A stretch of DNA of 64,000 nt, from assembly GCA_017442825.1 (NCBI GenBank), contig JAFRYZ010000014.1:17164-81163 (forward strand). The letters run 5' to 3'. Of the stretch, positions 51,648 to 61,005 are shown one piece after another. This DNA is from Prevotella sp. GTDB taxonomy: Bacteria; Bacteroidota; Bacteroidia; Bacteroidales; Bacteroidaceae. Under the pieces are notes generated by a model that was given only the letters and a program-made list of their open reading frames with translations, had not been told where the DNA came from and did not search any database. How positions within the stretch are numbered: the stretch's first letter is position 1; every line of letters begins with the position of its first letter. A program made the position numbers and the translations under genes.

Positions 51648-52319
51648 ATGTACGACGTAAAAGGTAACTTGCATAAAGTGCTTAATTCACTACCCGAATG
51701 TGTTCGATTGGTGGCGGTAAGCAAATATCATCCTGATGAATTTGTGATGGCTGCCTATGAAGAAGGGCAGCGTATGTTTGGTGAGAGTCATGAGCAGGAA
51801 TTGCGTAGGAAGGTTCAATCGCTTCCGAAAGATATCCAATGGCATTTCATCGGACACTTGCAGACGAACAAGGTGAAATACATCGTTCCCTATATCGACA
51901 TGATTGAGGCTGTGGATTCTCTTAAGCTGCTTCGTGAGATTGAGAAGCAGGCAGCTAAGCACAACCGCAAGGTGAAGGTTCTTTTAGAACTGCATATAGC
52001 AGAGGAAGCAACCAAATATGGTCTGACGTTGGATGCCTGTCGTGAATTGTTGGCTGATGGTGAGTGGCGCGATATGAAGCATGTGCAGATTTGTGGACTG
52101 ATGATGATGGCTTCGTTTACTGACAATGAAGCACAGATTGCCAGCGAGTTCAAGACTGCCAGTGAGTTCTTTGACGAGATGAAGAAAACTTATTTTGCTG
52201 CTGATGATTCTTTCTGCGAACGCAGTTGGGGCATGAGCGATGACTACCAGATTGCTGTGCAGCATGAAAGTACGATAGTGCGCATAGGTACGACCATTTT
52301 CGGTCCCCGAATTTACTAA
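51648..52319 (+). CDS. YggS/PLPHP-family pyridoxal phosphate-binding protein
   Basis: 223 residues. Single-domain TIM barrel without enzymatic activity that buffers pyridoxal phosphate and amino acid pools. The PLP lysine is in LVAVSKYHP; other family motifs are GESHEQEL, WHFIGHLQTNKVKYI, LLELHIAEEATKYG, and SWGMSDDYQIAV near the end. It ends in a strong shared terminator. Confidence 0.95.
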   Translation: MYDVKGNLHKVLNSLPECVRLVAVSKYHPDEFVMAAYEEGQRMFGESHEQELRRKVQSLPKDIQWHFIGHLQTNKVKYIVPYIDMIEAVDSLKLLREIEKQAAKHNRKVKVLLELHIAEEATKYGLTLDACRELLADGEWRDMKHVQICGLMMMASFTDNEAQIASEFKTASEFFDEMKKTYFAADDSFCERSWGMSDDYQIAVQHESTIVRIGTTIFGPRIY

Positions 52320-52326
52320 TATTACC

Positions 52327-52367
52327 CAACAAAAAAGCGAGGAAAATACCTCGCTTTTTTTGTTGTC
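52327..52367. terminator. Bidirectional terminator between YggS and the M6 protease
   Basis: AAAAAAGCGAGG and CCTCGCTTTTTT form a long perfect stem around AAAATA, with T runs on both strands. It ends both convergent transcripts. Confidence 0.9.
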
Positions 52368-52386
52368 AGAATAAAACACATTCTTG

Positions 52387-54315
52387 TTATTTGATAACAA
52401 CTTTTTTCTTGCCTATGATATAGATACCCTTTGAAAGGCCTGTCGTGGTTGTACCTACATAGCGCCCATCCAAAGAAAAGACACGGTTATCTAAAACTTC
52501 TTTCTGTACTTTCACAGAAGTGAGTGCTGTGGGGATATCTTCGTCGATGAAGTTGAAGGATACGATTCCCGTGCCATAAGTCGGTGCAACATTGGAGTAC
52601 ACCTCATCCAGATAGGGGTCTTCAGTAATCTTGTAAAGTGGTTGGTCGTCAATCGTCACACCATTATTCAATTGGATAGAAGTCAGTTCGGTAACATTCT
52701 TCAGACCTGGGAACGGATCACCATGAAGGCTATTCCAATAATCTTCGGAACTCCAACAAAGATATTCTGTTTTGTTTTCTATTTTATCATATACCCGCAT
52801 TGATGTAATCAAGTAGCCGTCAGCAGGAACGATGGTGATACCGGGTTCTCCTAGTTTATTGTTTGGATAGTCATCGGAATTAACAACGGTAGGGTCGGAG
52901 ACTGTGCCGTTAAAAACTCGTTTGTAATCTACGCGCATAGTCAATAAACCATGCATAAATTGTGTCTTAACCACTCTTTCCGGGTCAGTGCTGACAACTT
53001 GTTGATACTTCAGTCCAGACATCCAACCAGTAGGTTGCCAATTGGTGAGATAGACACACTGGTTGTCGGCAGTCTGCTCAATCTTACGCGATTCGCCAGG
53101 TTGGAGATCTACGTGTTGGGCACCCGAAAGAGTTTCTATAGTTGCCCAACCCATCGTTTCCTTTTCCCATGCCGTGTATGGGGCAGGGCAATATCCGTTG
53201 TCCAAGTATTCGCCTTCGTCCATCAAATCCCAGCGTTCCATTGCCTGATTGTCAGTCTCTGCCGCTGTAACTGTAGCGTAGAGGTCTGGCAGACCCATCG
53301 TGTGGGAGAACTCGTGACAGAAGAGTCCGATACCTTCAATACGCTTGGTAGGATAACTGTTAGGAGATGTAGGCGTAAAGTTCAGCTCGTTGCTCACGCC
53401 GTAGCGATAGAGCGACTTGCCGTCGAATTTATCCGTGAAAGGATTATAACCTGATTTTGGCCAGATATTATAGGCAGGTACACCGTTATGACATTGTCCC
53501 CAACCTGCGTAAATGAGGTATACCAAATCTACGTATCCATCGTTGTTGGAGTCGTATTGAGAAAAATCTACATCATTATTTGCCAAAGTGCAGGCATCTT
53601 TCACCAATCCGGTTACGTTCTCGTCAGAGCCGCTTGTAGAACTCGTACCACCATAGTGTTTGATGCTATTGGCAACTCGGTATGGACCATAGACATCAAA
53701 CTGAGGGGTAAACGTTCCGCCACTCATGTCTGTAAAGTACTCTCTTACACTGCCGTGGTTGCGGTTTTCGTAGTTCCCATGGTTGGCAAAGGGTGCTGTT
53801 CCGTTCAAGTATTCGTCGAAAGAAGCCTTTGGGTTAGCCAATGTAAATACAGAATCAGAGAATTCAACCAGCAACACCAATACCTTGGGACTTCCCGTGT
53901 GAGGGAAGTATCTTTTGTTGGTAGCAGGACTGGCATTCACTTCGTTGCCTAAACGTTGTATCATGCGACGTTGCTTGATGATGGGGGCATGCTTACGGAA
54001 TGTCTCTTTGTCTTGTGCAGCTATTAATGCCTTTTCTGTTTCAGAACGTAGGGGAGCTTCGTGTGCAAGAGTTGTAGTCGCCGTCAACGAACCGTCAGCA
54101 TTCACCTTTGCTACATAGTAGGTCATGTTATCTTGTACGAGCAGAACACCGTCGGTGGTAGAGTACCAATGCAAGTCTTCATCACCATTCAACCTGATGG
54201 TGAGCTGCGTTCCGTCAGGTTGTGTGATAGTAATAGGAGTGGGGTCAGCTTTCACTGCCCATGTGGCTACGCTTGTCAAGCATGCCATCAAAAATATGAT
54301 CAGTTTCTTTTTCAT
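52387..54315 (-). CDS. Secreted M6-family metalloprotease with T9SS-like tail
   Basis: 642 residues. Signal peptide MKKKLIIFLMACLTSVATWA, propeptide-like region to about residue 120, then an M6 (immune inhibitor A-like) catalytic domain starting PKVLVLLVEFSDSVF. The zinc motif HEFSHTMGLPD lies near residue 334 and YVDLVYLIYAGWGQ precedes it. The C-terminus, FSLDGRYVGTTTTGLSKGIY, resembles a sorting domain. It should be a surface or secreted protease that degrades proteins or host factors. It sits 19 bases after the ferredoxin gene, so it appears to be the third gene of the proS transcript. Confidence 0.9.
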   Translation of the reverse strand: MKKKLIIFLMACLTSVATWAVKADPTPITITQPDGTQLTIRLNGDEDLHWYSTTDGVLLVQDNMTYYVAKVNADGSLTATTTLAHEAPLRSETEKALIAAQDKETFRKHAPIIKQRRMIQRLGNEVNASPATNKRYFPHTGSPKVLVLLVEFSDSVFTLANPKASFDEYLNGTAPFANHGNYENRNHGSVREYFTDMSGGTFTPQFDVYGPYRVANSIKHYGGTSSTSGSDENVTGLVKDACTLANNDVDFSQYDSNNDGYVDLVYLIYAGWGQCHNGVPAYNIWPKSGYNPFTDKFDGKSLYRYGVSNELNFTPTSPNSYPTKRIEGIGLFCHEFSHTMGLPDLYATVTAAETDNQAMERWDLMDEGEYLDNGYCPAPYTAWEKETMGWATIETLSGAQHVDLQPGESRKIEQTADNQCVYLTNWQPTGWMSGLKYQQVVSTDPERVVKTQFMHGLLTMRVDYKRVFNGTVSDPTVVNSDDYPNNKLGEPGITIVPADGYLITSMRVYDKIENKTEYLCWSSEDYWNSLHGDPFPGLKNVTELTSIQLNNGVTIDDQPLYKITEDPYLDEVYSNVAPTYGTGIVSFNFIDEDIPTALTSVKVQKEVLDNRVFSLDGRYVGTTTTGLSKGIYIIGKKKVVIK

Positions 54316-54334
54316 GTTGAAAAGTTTTTGTTTT

Positions 54335-55141
54335 TTATGGTTTTACGTTGTTCATTCGCTCTTCCGTGAGGTAATACTGCCCTTTGTTCAAAGTGCGATT
54401 GCCAAATTCAATTGCATGAGTGGGGCAGTGGTGGTAGCATGCAAAACAGGTAAGGCACTTTCCGTTGTGTATCCATGTAGGTGTCTTTCCTTTTCCGCCA
54501 TCAATATCCTTGACGGCACAAACTTCTGCACATCTTCCACACTTGATACACGTGTCGGTGTTCACATGAAACTTTTTGTCCGTTACCAGTCGATTGACGA
54601 AATAGCTGCCTACTGGTCCGCTGAAGAACCACGGCAGGGGGCCTCGTGTCAGATGTTCCGTCTCTACCTTATTATATATATGTGTGGCAAAGAGGCAGAT
54701 GTCGTCCCATGCCTGATGAAGTTTGGCTATTTCCTTGGGCTCTGTATCAACATCCATCATCGGTAATCCCACATACGACTCTGGCATGAGGATAGAGAAA
54801 GCTGCATGAAGAGTCAGTCCTCGGCCTGCAAGATCTTGTTCAAAGATTTCTTTCGTGCGTCCAATCGAGTCACCAGCCGTACATAGCATATAGGTATAAT
54901 GAGTCGAATCTGTTTCTTCAGCCTGGCTGATTGTGAGTTTTTTGATAAAGTTTCGAATCAGTTTCGGTGGTCGCCATCCATGAACAGGGAAGACAAAGCC
55001 CAGCCGCTCGTCGGCTTGCAACGCAAAGCGGCAGTCGCTGTCTATCACGTCAGGGATAAAGACGAGCTGTTCGTCCGTCCGTTCAGCCAATTGTTGGGCT
55101 GCCCATCGTGTGTTTCCTGTTCCTGAGAAGTAGAATATCAT
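54335..55141 (-). CDS. EFR1-type flavodoxin-ferredoxin protein
   Basis: 268 residues. The N-terminal 160 residues form a flavodoxin-like domain (MIFYFSGTGNTRWAAQQL binds FMN phosphate). The C-terminal part has two 4Fe-4S sites, CIKCGRCAEVC and CLTCFACYHHCP. Such proteins pass electrons in anaerobes; the partner is unknown. It is located 8 bases after proS and 19 before the M6 protease, an odd set of operon companions. Confidence 0.92.
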   Translation of the reverse strand: MIFYFSGTGNTRWAAQQLAERTDEQLVFIPDVIDSDCRFALQADERLGFVFPVHGWRPPKLIRNFIKKLTISQAEETDSTHYTYMLCTAGDSIGRTKEIFEQDLAGRGLTLHAAFSILMPESYVGLPMMDVDTEPKEIAKLHQAWDDICLFATHIYNKVETEHLTRGPLPWFFSGPVGSYFVNRLVTDKKFHVNTDTCIKCGRCAEVCAVKDIDGGKGKTPTWIHNGKCLTCFACYHHCPTHAIEFGNRTLNKGQYYLTEERMNNVKP

Positions 55142-55149
55142 AATCCTTA

Positions 55150-56631
55150 TTAGTATGAACGTGCAATGAGAACTCGGTGCTTAGCGGGTTTCCCACTGAC
55201 CATATCAGTACCTGGTGTCTGTTCGAACATAAAGGGTACACAGCGAATGGTTGCTTGTGTCTCTTCCTTGATTTTTGCCTCTGTCTCAGCTGTACCATCC
55301 CAGTGGCAGAGGAAGAATCCACCATCTTTTACCTTGGATTTGAACTCTTCGTAGTCGTCACATTCGTAGATGTGAGCATCACGGAACTTGCGTGCCTTTT
55401 CAAAGATATTCTGCTGAATGTCGTCCAGCAAGTTCTTCACGTAGTCTGCAATTCCTTCGATACTAACAGTTTCTTTTTCCAGCGTGTCGCGTCGCATCAC
55501 TTCAATAGTACCATTCTCCAAATCACGACCACCCATCACCAGACGAACAGGAATGCCCTTCAGTTCGTAGTCGGCAAACTTAAAGCCTGGACGTTTGTTG
55601 TCCGCATCGTCGTATTTCACGCTGATACCCATGCCGCGCATCTTGTCGATGATGGGAGTCAGGCGCTCGGTGATGGCAGCTAGTTGGTCTGCACCCTTTG
55701 TGATGGGGACGATGACCACCTGAATCGGTGCCAGTTTTGGAGGCAGAACTAAACCGTTGTCATCTGAGTGTGTCATAATCAGTGCACCAATAAGTCGTGT
55801 TGAGACACCCCATGAGGTTGCCCAAACGTATTCAGGCTTGTTCTCCTTGTTCAAGAAAGTGACGTCAAAGGCTTTGGCAAAGTTCTGACCAAGGAAGTGG
55901 CTTGTTCCACTCTGCAACGCCTTGCCGTCTTGCATCATAGCTTCGATGGTATAAGTGTCAAGTGCACCGGCAAAACGTTCCGTCTCACTCTTTACACCCT
56001 GTACAACAGGTACAGCCATCCATTCTTCTGCAAATTTGGCATAGACACCCAGCATCTTCTGTGCTTCTTCTTCGGCTTCTTCGCGTGTGGCATGAGCTGT
56101 ATGCCCTTCCTGCCATAAGAATTCAGATGTGCGGAGAAATGGACGGGTGCGCATTTCCCAACGCATCACGTTACACCACTGATTGCACATCAATGGAAGG
56201 TCGCGATAGGACTGTATCCAGTTTTTGTAGGTGTTCCAAATAATCGTTTCTGAAGTAGGACGGATGATGAGTTCTTCTTCCAATTTTGCAGCCGGATCAA
56301 CCTCAACACCACTCTTGTCTTCCTTAGCACGGAGACGATAGTGAGTCACAACAGCGCACTCCTTGGCGAATCCTTCTACGTGTTCAGCCTCTCTGGAGAG
56401 AAACGACTTTGGGATGAGCAAGGGGAAGTAGGCGTTCTGAGCTCCTGTTTCCTTGAACATCTTATCTAACTGTTGCTGCATTTTTTCCCAAATAGCATAT
56501 CCGTAAGGTTTAATTACCATACATCCGCGCACTGCCGACTGTTCTGCAAGGTCGGCTTTCACAACCAAATCGTTGTACCACTGACTGTAGTTGTCAGCAC
56601 GTTTGGTCATCTCTTTCAGTTCTTTTGCCAT
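55150..56631 (-). CDS. proS: Proline-tRNA ligase, archaeal/eukaryotic type
   Basis: 493 residues; charges tRNA-Pro. Class II motifs are present: motif 2 near [25 protein letters not shown] and a motif 3-like region near [21 protein letters not shown]. The short form without the bacterial editing insert, ending in a cysteine-containing domain ([15 protein letters not shown]), is the type usual in Bacteroidota. It has a -7 box at 56697-56704 and leads a three-gene group. Confidence 0.95.
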   Translation of the reverse strand: MAKELKEMTKRADNYSQWYNDLVVKADLAEQSAVRGCMVIKPYGYAIWEKMQQQLDKMFKETGAQNAYFPLLIPKSFLSREAEHVEGFAKECAVVTHYRLRAKEDKSGVEVDPAAKLEEELIIRPTSETIIWNTYKNWIQSYRDLPLMCNQWCNVMRWEMRTRPFLRTSEFLWQEGHTAHATREEAEEEAQKMLGVYAKFAEEWMAVPVVQGVKSETERFAGALDTYTIEAMMQDGKALQSGTSHFLGQNFAKAFDVTFLNKENKPEYVWATSWGVSTRLIGALIMTHSDDNGLVLPPKLAPIQVVIVPITKGADQLAAITERLTPIIDKMRGMGISVKYDDADNKRPGFKFADYELKGIPVRLVMGGRDLENGTIEVMRRDTLEKETVSIEGIADYVKNLLDDIQQNIFEKARKFRDAHIYECDDYEEFKSKVKDGGFFLCHWDGTAETEAKIKEETQATIRCVPFMFEQTPGTDMVSGKPAKHRVLIARSY

Positions 56632-56696
56632 GCTTATTATTTCATTTTATCTTTTGTTGTCACTACGAACGTTTCATCTATGATGAAAACACCGCG

Positions 56697-56704
56697 CAAA
56701 AGTA
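56697..56704 (-). promoter_or_regulatory. -7 box of proS
   Basis: TACTTTTG on the minus strand, 66 bases before the start codon. No clear -33 box is visible in the A-rich DNA upstream. Confidence 0.5.
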
Positions 56705-56747
56705 CAAAAAAAAATGGTATTTCATTAGGTTTTATTGAAAAAAGCAT

Positions 56748-56755
56748 TATCTTTG
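56748..56755 (+). promoter_or_regulatory. -7 box of the OmpA-like lipoprotein gene
   Basis: TATCTTTG, 90 bases before the ATG. The -33 region is weak. Confidence 0.5.
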
Positions 56756-56844
56756 CAAAAGATAAACTGTAAAAGGCAATCAAGTGACATCGCTTTTGCC
56801 AATATACAGGACAATGATTATCAACCTTTAAACAGAATACGATT

Positions 56845-57534
56845 ATGAAGAAAATGAAGTTCTTGACGCTCGGATTATGCGTCGCATTGGTGTGTGGTTG
56901 TGAGACCAAGCAAGGTACAGGTACACTGATTGGTACTGGAGGTGGTGCTCTTATTGGTGGCATCCTTGGTAATATTATCGGCAAGAATTCATCATCGACT
57001 GTCATTGGTGCAGCTATCGGCGCAGCAGTAGGTGCTGGTGCTGGTAACCTGATTGGTAAGAAGATGGACAAGGTAGCTGCCGAGACTGCTGCACAGGTGC
57101 AGAATGCAAAGGTTGAAACTGTTACCGATGCAAATGGTCTGTCATGTGTGAAACTGACATTCGACAGCGGTCTGCTCTTCAAGACTGGTAAGTATGACCT
57201 GAATGCTTCTGCCAAGAACGACCTGAGCAACTTTGCTACTGTGCTGAAGAACAACGGTGATTGTTCTGTTGACATCCAAGGCTTTACCGATTCAACAGGT
57301 ACAGACGCCATCAACAACCCTCTGAGTCAGAACCGTGCACAGAGTGTAGCACAATACCTGACAAGTTGCGGCGTTCCTGCCACACAGTTTAAGAATGTGT
57401 CAGGCTTTGGCTCCAGTAATCCTGTTGCCGACAATGCTACGGCAGAAGGTCGCCAGCAGAATCGTCGTGTAGAGGTTTACCTCTATGCCAGCGAGGCAAT
57501 GATTCAGGCTGCTAACAACGGAACCCTTCAGTAG
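56845..57534 (+). CDS. OmpA-family lipoprotein (YiaD-like)
   Basis: 229 residues. Lipobox LVCGC after MKKMKFLTLGLCVA. Residues 28-75 are a glycine-zipper stretch (GTLIGTGGGALIGGILGNIIG, IGAAIGAAVGAGAGNLIG) likely to lie in a membrane. The C-terminal 110 residues are an OmpA peptidoglycan-binding domain (SVDIQGFTDSTGTDAINNPLSQNRAQSV, EGRQQNRRVEVYL). It anchors the outer membrane to the cell wall. It precedes mtgA, another cell-wall gene, by 117 bases. Confidence 0.93.
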   Translation: MKKMKFLTLGLCVALVCGCETKQGTGTLIGTGGGALIGGILGNIIGKNSSSTVIGAAIGAAVGAGAGNLIGKKMDKVAAETAAQVQNAKVETVTDANGLSCVKLTFDSGLLFKTGKYDLNASAKNDLSNFATVLKNNGDCSVDIQGFTDSTGTDAINNPLSQNRAQSVAQYLTSCGVPATQFKNVSGFGSSNPVADNATAEGRQQNRRVEVYLYASEAMIQAANNGTLQ

Positions 57535-57553
57535 TGACAATGCTTGCACAGCT

Positions 57554-57584
57554 TTCTTCGACAAGCGAAGCGACTTCGTCGATT
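57554..57584 (+). repeat. Dispersed 31-base repeat, intergenic copy
   Basis: Identical over 31 bases to the reverse strand at 30127-30157. It contains the hairpin CGACAAG ... CTTCGTCG in the spacer between the OmpA-like gene and mtgA. Confidence 0.85.
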
Positions 57585-57651
57585 CGCTCCGTTGGTGATC
57601 AGGCACTTTGCTGAGGGCTCTGCAAGTGGTTCAAAATTACACTGTTGATCA

Positions 57652-58353
57652 TTGAACATTGTTCGTAAAATATTAAAAATCATCAGATGGACGATAGCGC
57701 TTTTGTTCGTATCGTCCATCTTGATTGTTGTAGCGTATCGTTTTATTCCTGTCTATGCTACACCGCTCATGTTTATCCGTTGCTTTGAACAGGTGAAGAG
57801 AGGGGATGACCTAAAACTGCACCATGACTGGGTTCCTTTGGAGAAAATGTCGGTATATATGCCTGTCGCTGTCATTGCCAGCGAAGACCAGAACTTCATG
57901 AAGCACCACGGATTCGACTTTGATGCTATTCAGAAAGCGGCAAAAGAGAACGAGTCGGGGAAGAAACGCCTACGCGGTGGAAGTACCATATCACAACAGA
58001 CGGCAAAGAATGTATTCTTATGGCCTGGACGCTCATGGATACGCAAAGGTATGGAGGCTTATTTCACCTTCCTTATTGAGTTGATGTGGAGCAAGCAACG
58101 CATTATGGAGGTGTATCTTAATTCTATTGAAATGGGCGACGGTATCTATGGTGTTGAAGCTGTTGCCGATTTACATTTTGCCACCAACGCCTCCGAACTG
58201 ACACGTGCGCAGTGTGCCCTTATTGCCGCTACGCTCCCTAATCCACTAAAGTTCAATTCAGCGGCTCCAAGCAACTATATGAAGAAACGCCAACGTTGGA
58301 TTGAAGTACAAATGAAACATATCCCGCTATTACCAAGAGAAACAGAAGACTGA
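57652..58353 (+). CDS. mtgA: Monofunctional peptidoglycan glycosyltransferase
   Basis: 233 residues. One N-terminal membrane helix ([19 protein letters not shown]) and a GT51 domain: [12 protein letters not shown] with the catalytic Glu, [13 protein letters not shown], and [21 protein letters not shown]. No transpeptidase domain follows, so it only polymerises lipid II into glycan strands. The frame opens directly after a stop and the only usable start is TTG at 57652, consistent with the basic residues before the helix. Confidence 0.93.
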   Translation: MNIVRKILKIIRWTIALLFVSSILIVVAYRFIPVYATPLMFIRCFEQVKRGDDLKLHHDWVPLEKMSVYMPVAVIASEDQNFMKHHGFDFDAIQKAAKENESGKKRLRGGSTISQQTAKNVFLWPGRSWIRKGMEAYFTFLIELMWSKQRIMEVYLNSIEMGDGIYGVEAVADLHFATNASELTRAQCALIAATLPNPLKFNSAAPSNYMKKRQRWIEVQMKHIPLLPRETED

Positions 58354-58453
58354 TAAAACCAACCCCTAAAGCTTCATCCTCCAATTACCTCCTCCTCAAC
58401 GAGCGTTTTTGGAAACCTTTGGCTAAAGCTGGGGAGTTTAATGACATCAATCC

Positions 58454-60946
58454 ATGATGATAGATAATGATTCCAATACACTCCTTTCCCAACTGAATGA
58501 AGCACAGCGAGAAGCGGTGAAGTACAACGATGGTGCTTCATTGGTGATTGCTGGTGCTGGTTCGGGCAAGACCCGAGTGTTGACATACAAGATTGCTTAC
58601 CTGTTGCAGCAGGGTATGAAGCCTTGGTTCATCCTTGCGCTGACCTTTACCAATAAGGCCGCTAAGGAAATGAAAGCACGTATAGGTAAGTTGGTAGGGG
58701 AGGAAACGGTGCGGATGCTGAATATGGGAACGTTCCATTCTGTTTTCTCACGAATCCTTCGAGTTGAAGCCGAGCATCTTGGCTACCACAGCAATTTCAC
58801 CATATATGATGAAGGCGACTCACGGTCATTGCTGAAGAGTATCATCAAGACGCTCAACCTTGATGAGAAAATATACAAGCCAGCAACGGTGCACAACCGT
58901 ATTTCCATGGCGAAGAACCACTTGATAGATGCTGAAGCCTACGCCATAGACCGCAGTGCCTTGCAACGTGATGTGGAGACGCGTATGCCTCATGTCAGTC
59001 AGATTTTCAATGCTTATCAGTCGCGTCTTCAACAAGCCAATGCGATGGACTTCGATGACCTGCTGGTAAATACGTTTAAACTCTTTCGTGACCATGAAGA
59101 TGTTCGCCGCAAGTATGCTGAACGTTTCCAGTTTATCCTTGTCGATGAGTATCAAGATACGAACAAAGCCCAACAAGCCATTGTGCTGCAACTGGCAAAC
59201 GAGCACCAACATGTCTGTGTTGTCGGCGATGATGCACAAAGTATCTACGCTTTCCGTGGTGCCAACATTGATAACATCCTTGATTTCCAATCACACTTCA
59301 ATGCTGCACGTTTGTTCAAACTTGAGCAGAATTACCGGAGTACGCAACGCATTGTACAGGCAGCCAACAGTTTAATCAAACATAACGAGCGCCAGATTCA
59401 CAAAGATGTCTATAGTCGTAACGACGAGGGTGAGAAACTGATCTACAAACCTGCCTATAGTGACAAGGAGGAGGCTATGATAGTCTGCAACGACATCTTA
59501 CGTATTCGCCGACAAGAACAATGCGAATACAGCGACTTCGCCATTCTCTATCGTACTAATGCTCAGAGTCGTACCTTTGAGGAAGAGATGCGCAAGAAGA
59601 ATATTCCATATCGTATATATGGAGGTCTTTCCTTCTATCAGCGTAAGGAAATCAAGGATATGATAGCCTATTTCCGGCTCGTCTGCAATCCAGACGATGA
59701 AGAGGCTTTCCGTCGTATTCTGAACTATCCTGCACGAGGTATTGGCAACACTACGCTTCAGAAGATTCAGGAGTGTGCCGCCGCCTTTGGTGTTAGCCTG
59801 TGGGAAGTACTCTGTAACCCTGATCAATATGGGCTGAAGGTAAATAGCGGAACCTTGGCTAAGCTGAACGGTTTCCAACAACTGATCAGTTCGTTTATAG
59901 AGAAGATGCCGATTGCCGATGCCTATACATTAGGTATGGAGATAGTGAAAGAGAGTGGTGTCAGTGCTGACATCTATTCAGGCAAAGACCCCGACGATGT
60001 GTCTCGGCAGGAAAACTTGCAGGAGTTCATATCGGGAATTCAGGATTTCGTGGAAAGCAATCGTGAGGAAGGACGCGAAAGGGAAATCTATTTGCCAGAC
60101 TTCCTTCAGGAGGTAGCACTACTGACCGACCTTGATAGCGATGATGCTGAGCAGAGCCGTGTCACGCTGATGACGGTACATGCAGCTAAGGGATTGGAGT
60201 TTCAGACAGTTTTCATTGTCGGACTTGAAGAAAACATCTTTCCTTCTCAGTTGTCCATCAATTCGCAACGCGAGTTGGAGGAGGAGCGCCGGCTGTTGTA
60301 TGTCGCCATCACTCGTGCCGAAAAACATTGCATCCTCACCAATGCCAAGAGCCGGTTCCGCTATGGACGTTTGGAATTTGATTCTCCCAGTCGCTTCCTT
60401 GCTGACATTGATCCGGCACTGATGCTTGTTGAAGATGAATCAGCTGGTACGTCAGGTAATCGACAGTCAAAAGATTATGAATCTAACCGCCCATACACAG
60501 GAAGCCGCCCGTGGGGTAGTGAATGGCGTGAATATGGTTCTCGCATACAAAATTCTCGTCCTGTTGCCAGTCAGTTCCGTGCAGATCCTCAACCAAAGGC
60601 GACATCACCGCGCCGACCAGAACAAGCTGTCGATCCATTGAGCGAGAGTTTCAAGCGCCGCATTACCATGAGTGGCGGCAACCTCCGCCGAGTCAGTGAT
60701 GCTATCGCTAATGGCGGGCGCACCACAACATCCAATCCTTCGCAACAAGGAAACGGTAAAGCCCATACATCTTCGCGTGGAAGTGGGCTATCTGAAGGAA
60801 CCGTCATCGAACACCAACGCTTCGGTATCGGTACCGTTATCCGCATAGAAGGAACGGGTGAGAATACAAAAGCTACCGTTGAATTCCGTAATGCCGGTAC
60901 CAAACAACTCCTGTTGAAGTTTGCCCGCTATACGGTTGTGAAATAA
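58454..60946 (+). CDS. UvrD/PcrA-type superfamily 1 DNA helicase
   Basis: 830 residues; 3'-5' helicase for repair and replication-fork clearance. Motifs in order: LNEAQREAV (Q), GAGSGKTRVL (I), TFTNKAAKEM (Ia), VDEYQDTN (II), VGDDAQSIYAFRGA (III), LEQNYRST (IV), MTVHAAKGLEF (V), LLYVAITRAEK (VI). The C-terminal 60 residues (GTVIEHQRFGIGTVIRIEG) resemble the PcrA tail that contacts RNA polymerase. The start could be either of two adjacent ATGs (58454 or 58457). Confidence 0.94.
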   Translation: MMIDNDSNTLLSQLNEAQREAVKYNDGASLVIAGAGSGKTRVLTYKIAYLLQQGMKPWFILALTFTNKAAKEMKARIGKLVGEETVRMLNMGTFHSVFSRILRVEAEHLGYHSNFTIYDEGDSRSLLKSIIKTLNLDEKIYKPATVHNRISMAKNHLIDAEAYAIDRSALQRDVETRMPHVSQIFNAYQSRLQQANAMDFDDLLVNTFKLFRDHEDVRRKYAERFQFILVDEYQDTNKAQQAIVLQLANEHQHVCVVGDDAQSIYAFRGANIDNILDFQSHFNAARLFKLEQNYRSTQRIVQAANSLIKHNERQIHKDVYSRNDEGEKLIYKPAYSDKEEAMIVCNDILRIRRQEQCEYSDFAILYRTNAQSRTFEEEMRKKNIPYRIYGGLSFYQRKEIKDMIAYFRLVCNPDDEEAFRRILNYPARGIGNTTLQKIQECAAAFGVSLWEVLCNPDQYGLKVNSGTLAKLNGFQQLISSFIEKMPIADAYTLGMEIVKESGVSADIYSGKDPDDVSRQENLQEFISGIQDFVESNREEGREREIYLPDFLQEVALLTDLDSDDAEQSRVTLMTVHAAKGLEFQTVFIVGLEENIFPSQLSINSQRELEEERRLLYVAITRAEKHCILTNAKSRFRYGRLEFDSPSRFLADIDPALMLVEDESAGTSGNRQSKDYESNRPYTGSRPWGSEWREYGSRIQNSRPVASQFRADPQPKATSPRRPEQAVDPLSESFKRRITMSGGNLRRVSDAIANGGRTTTSNPSQQGNGKAHTSSRGSGLSEGTVIEHQRFGIGTVIRIEGTGENTKATVEFRNAGTKQLLLKFARYTVVK

Positions 60947-60951
60947 TAATT

Positions 60952-60987
60952 ATAAAAAAGAGGTGTTTCAATGCACCTCTTTTTTAT
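60952..60987. terminator. Bidirectional terminator between uvrD and serS
   Basis: AAAAAAGAGGTG and CACCTCTTTTTT form a 12-bp perfect stem with a short loop, and T runs lie on both strands. Confidence 0.9.
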
Positions 60988-61005
60988 AATGTGTATGTAG
61001 TTTTA

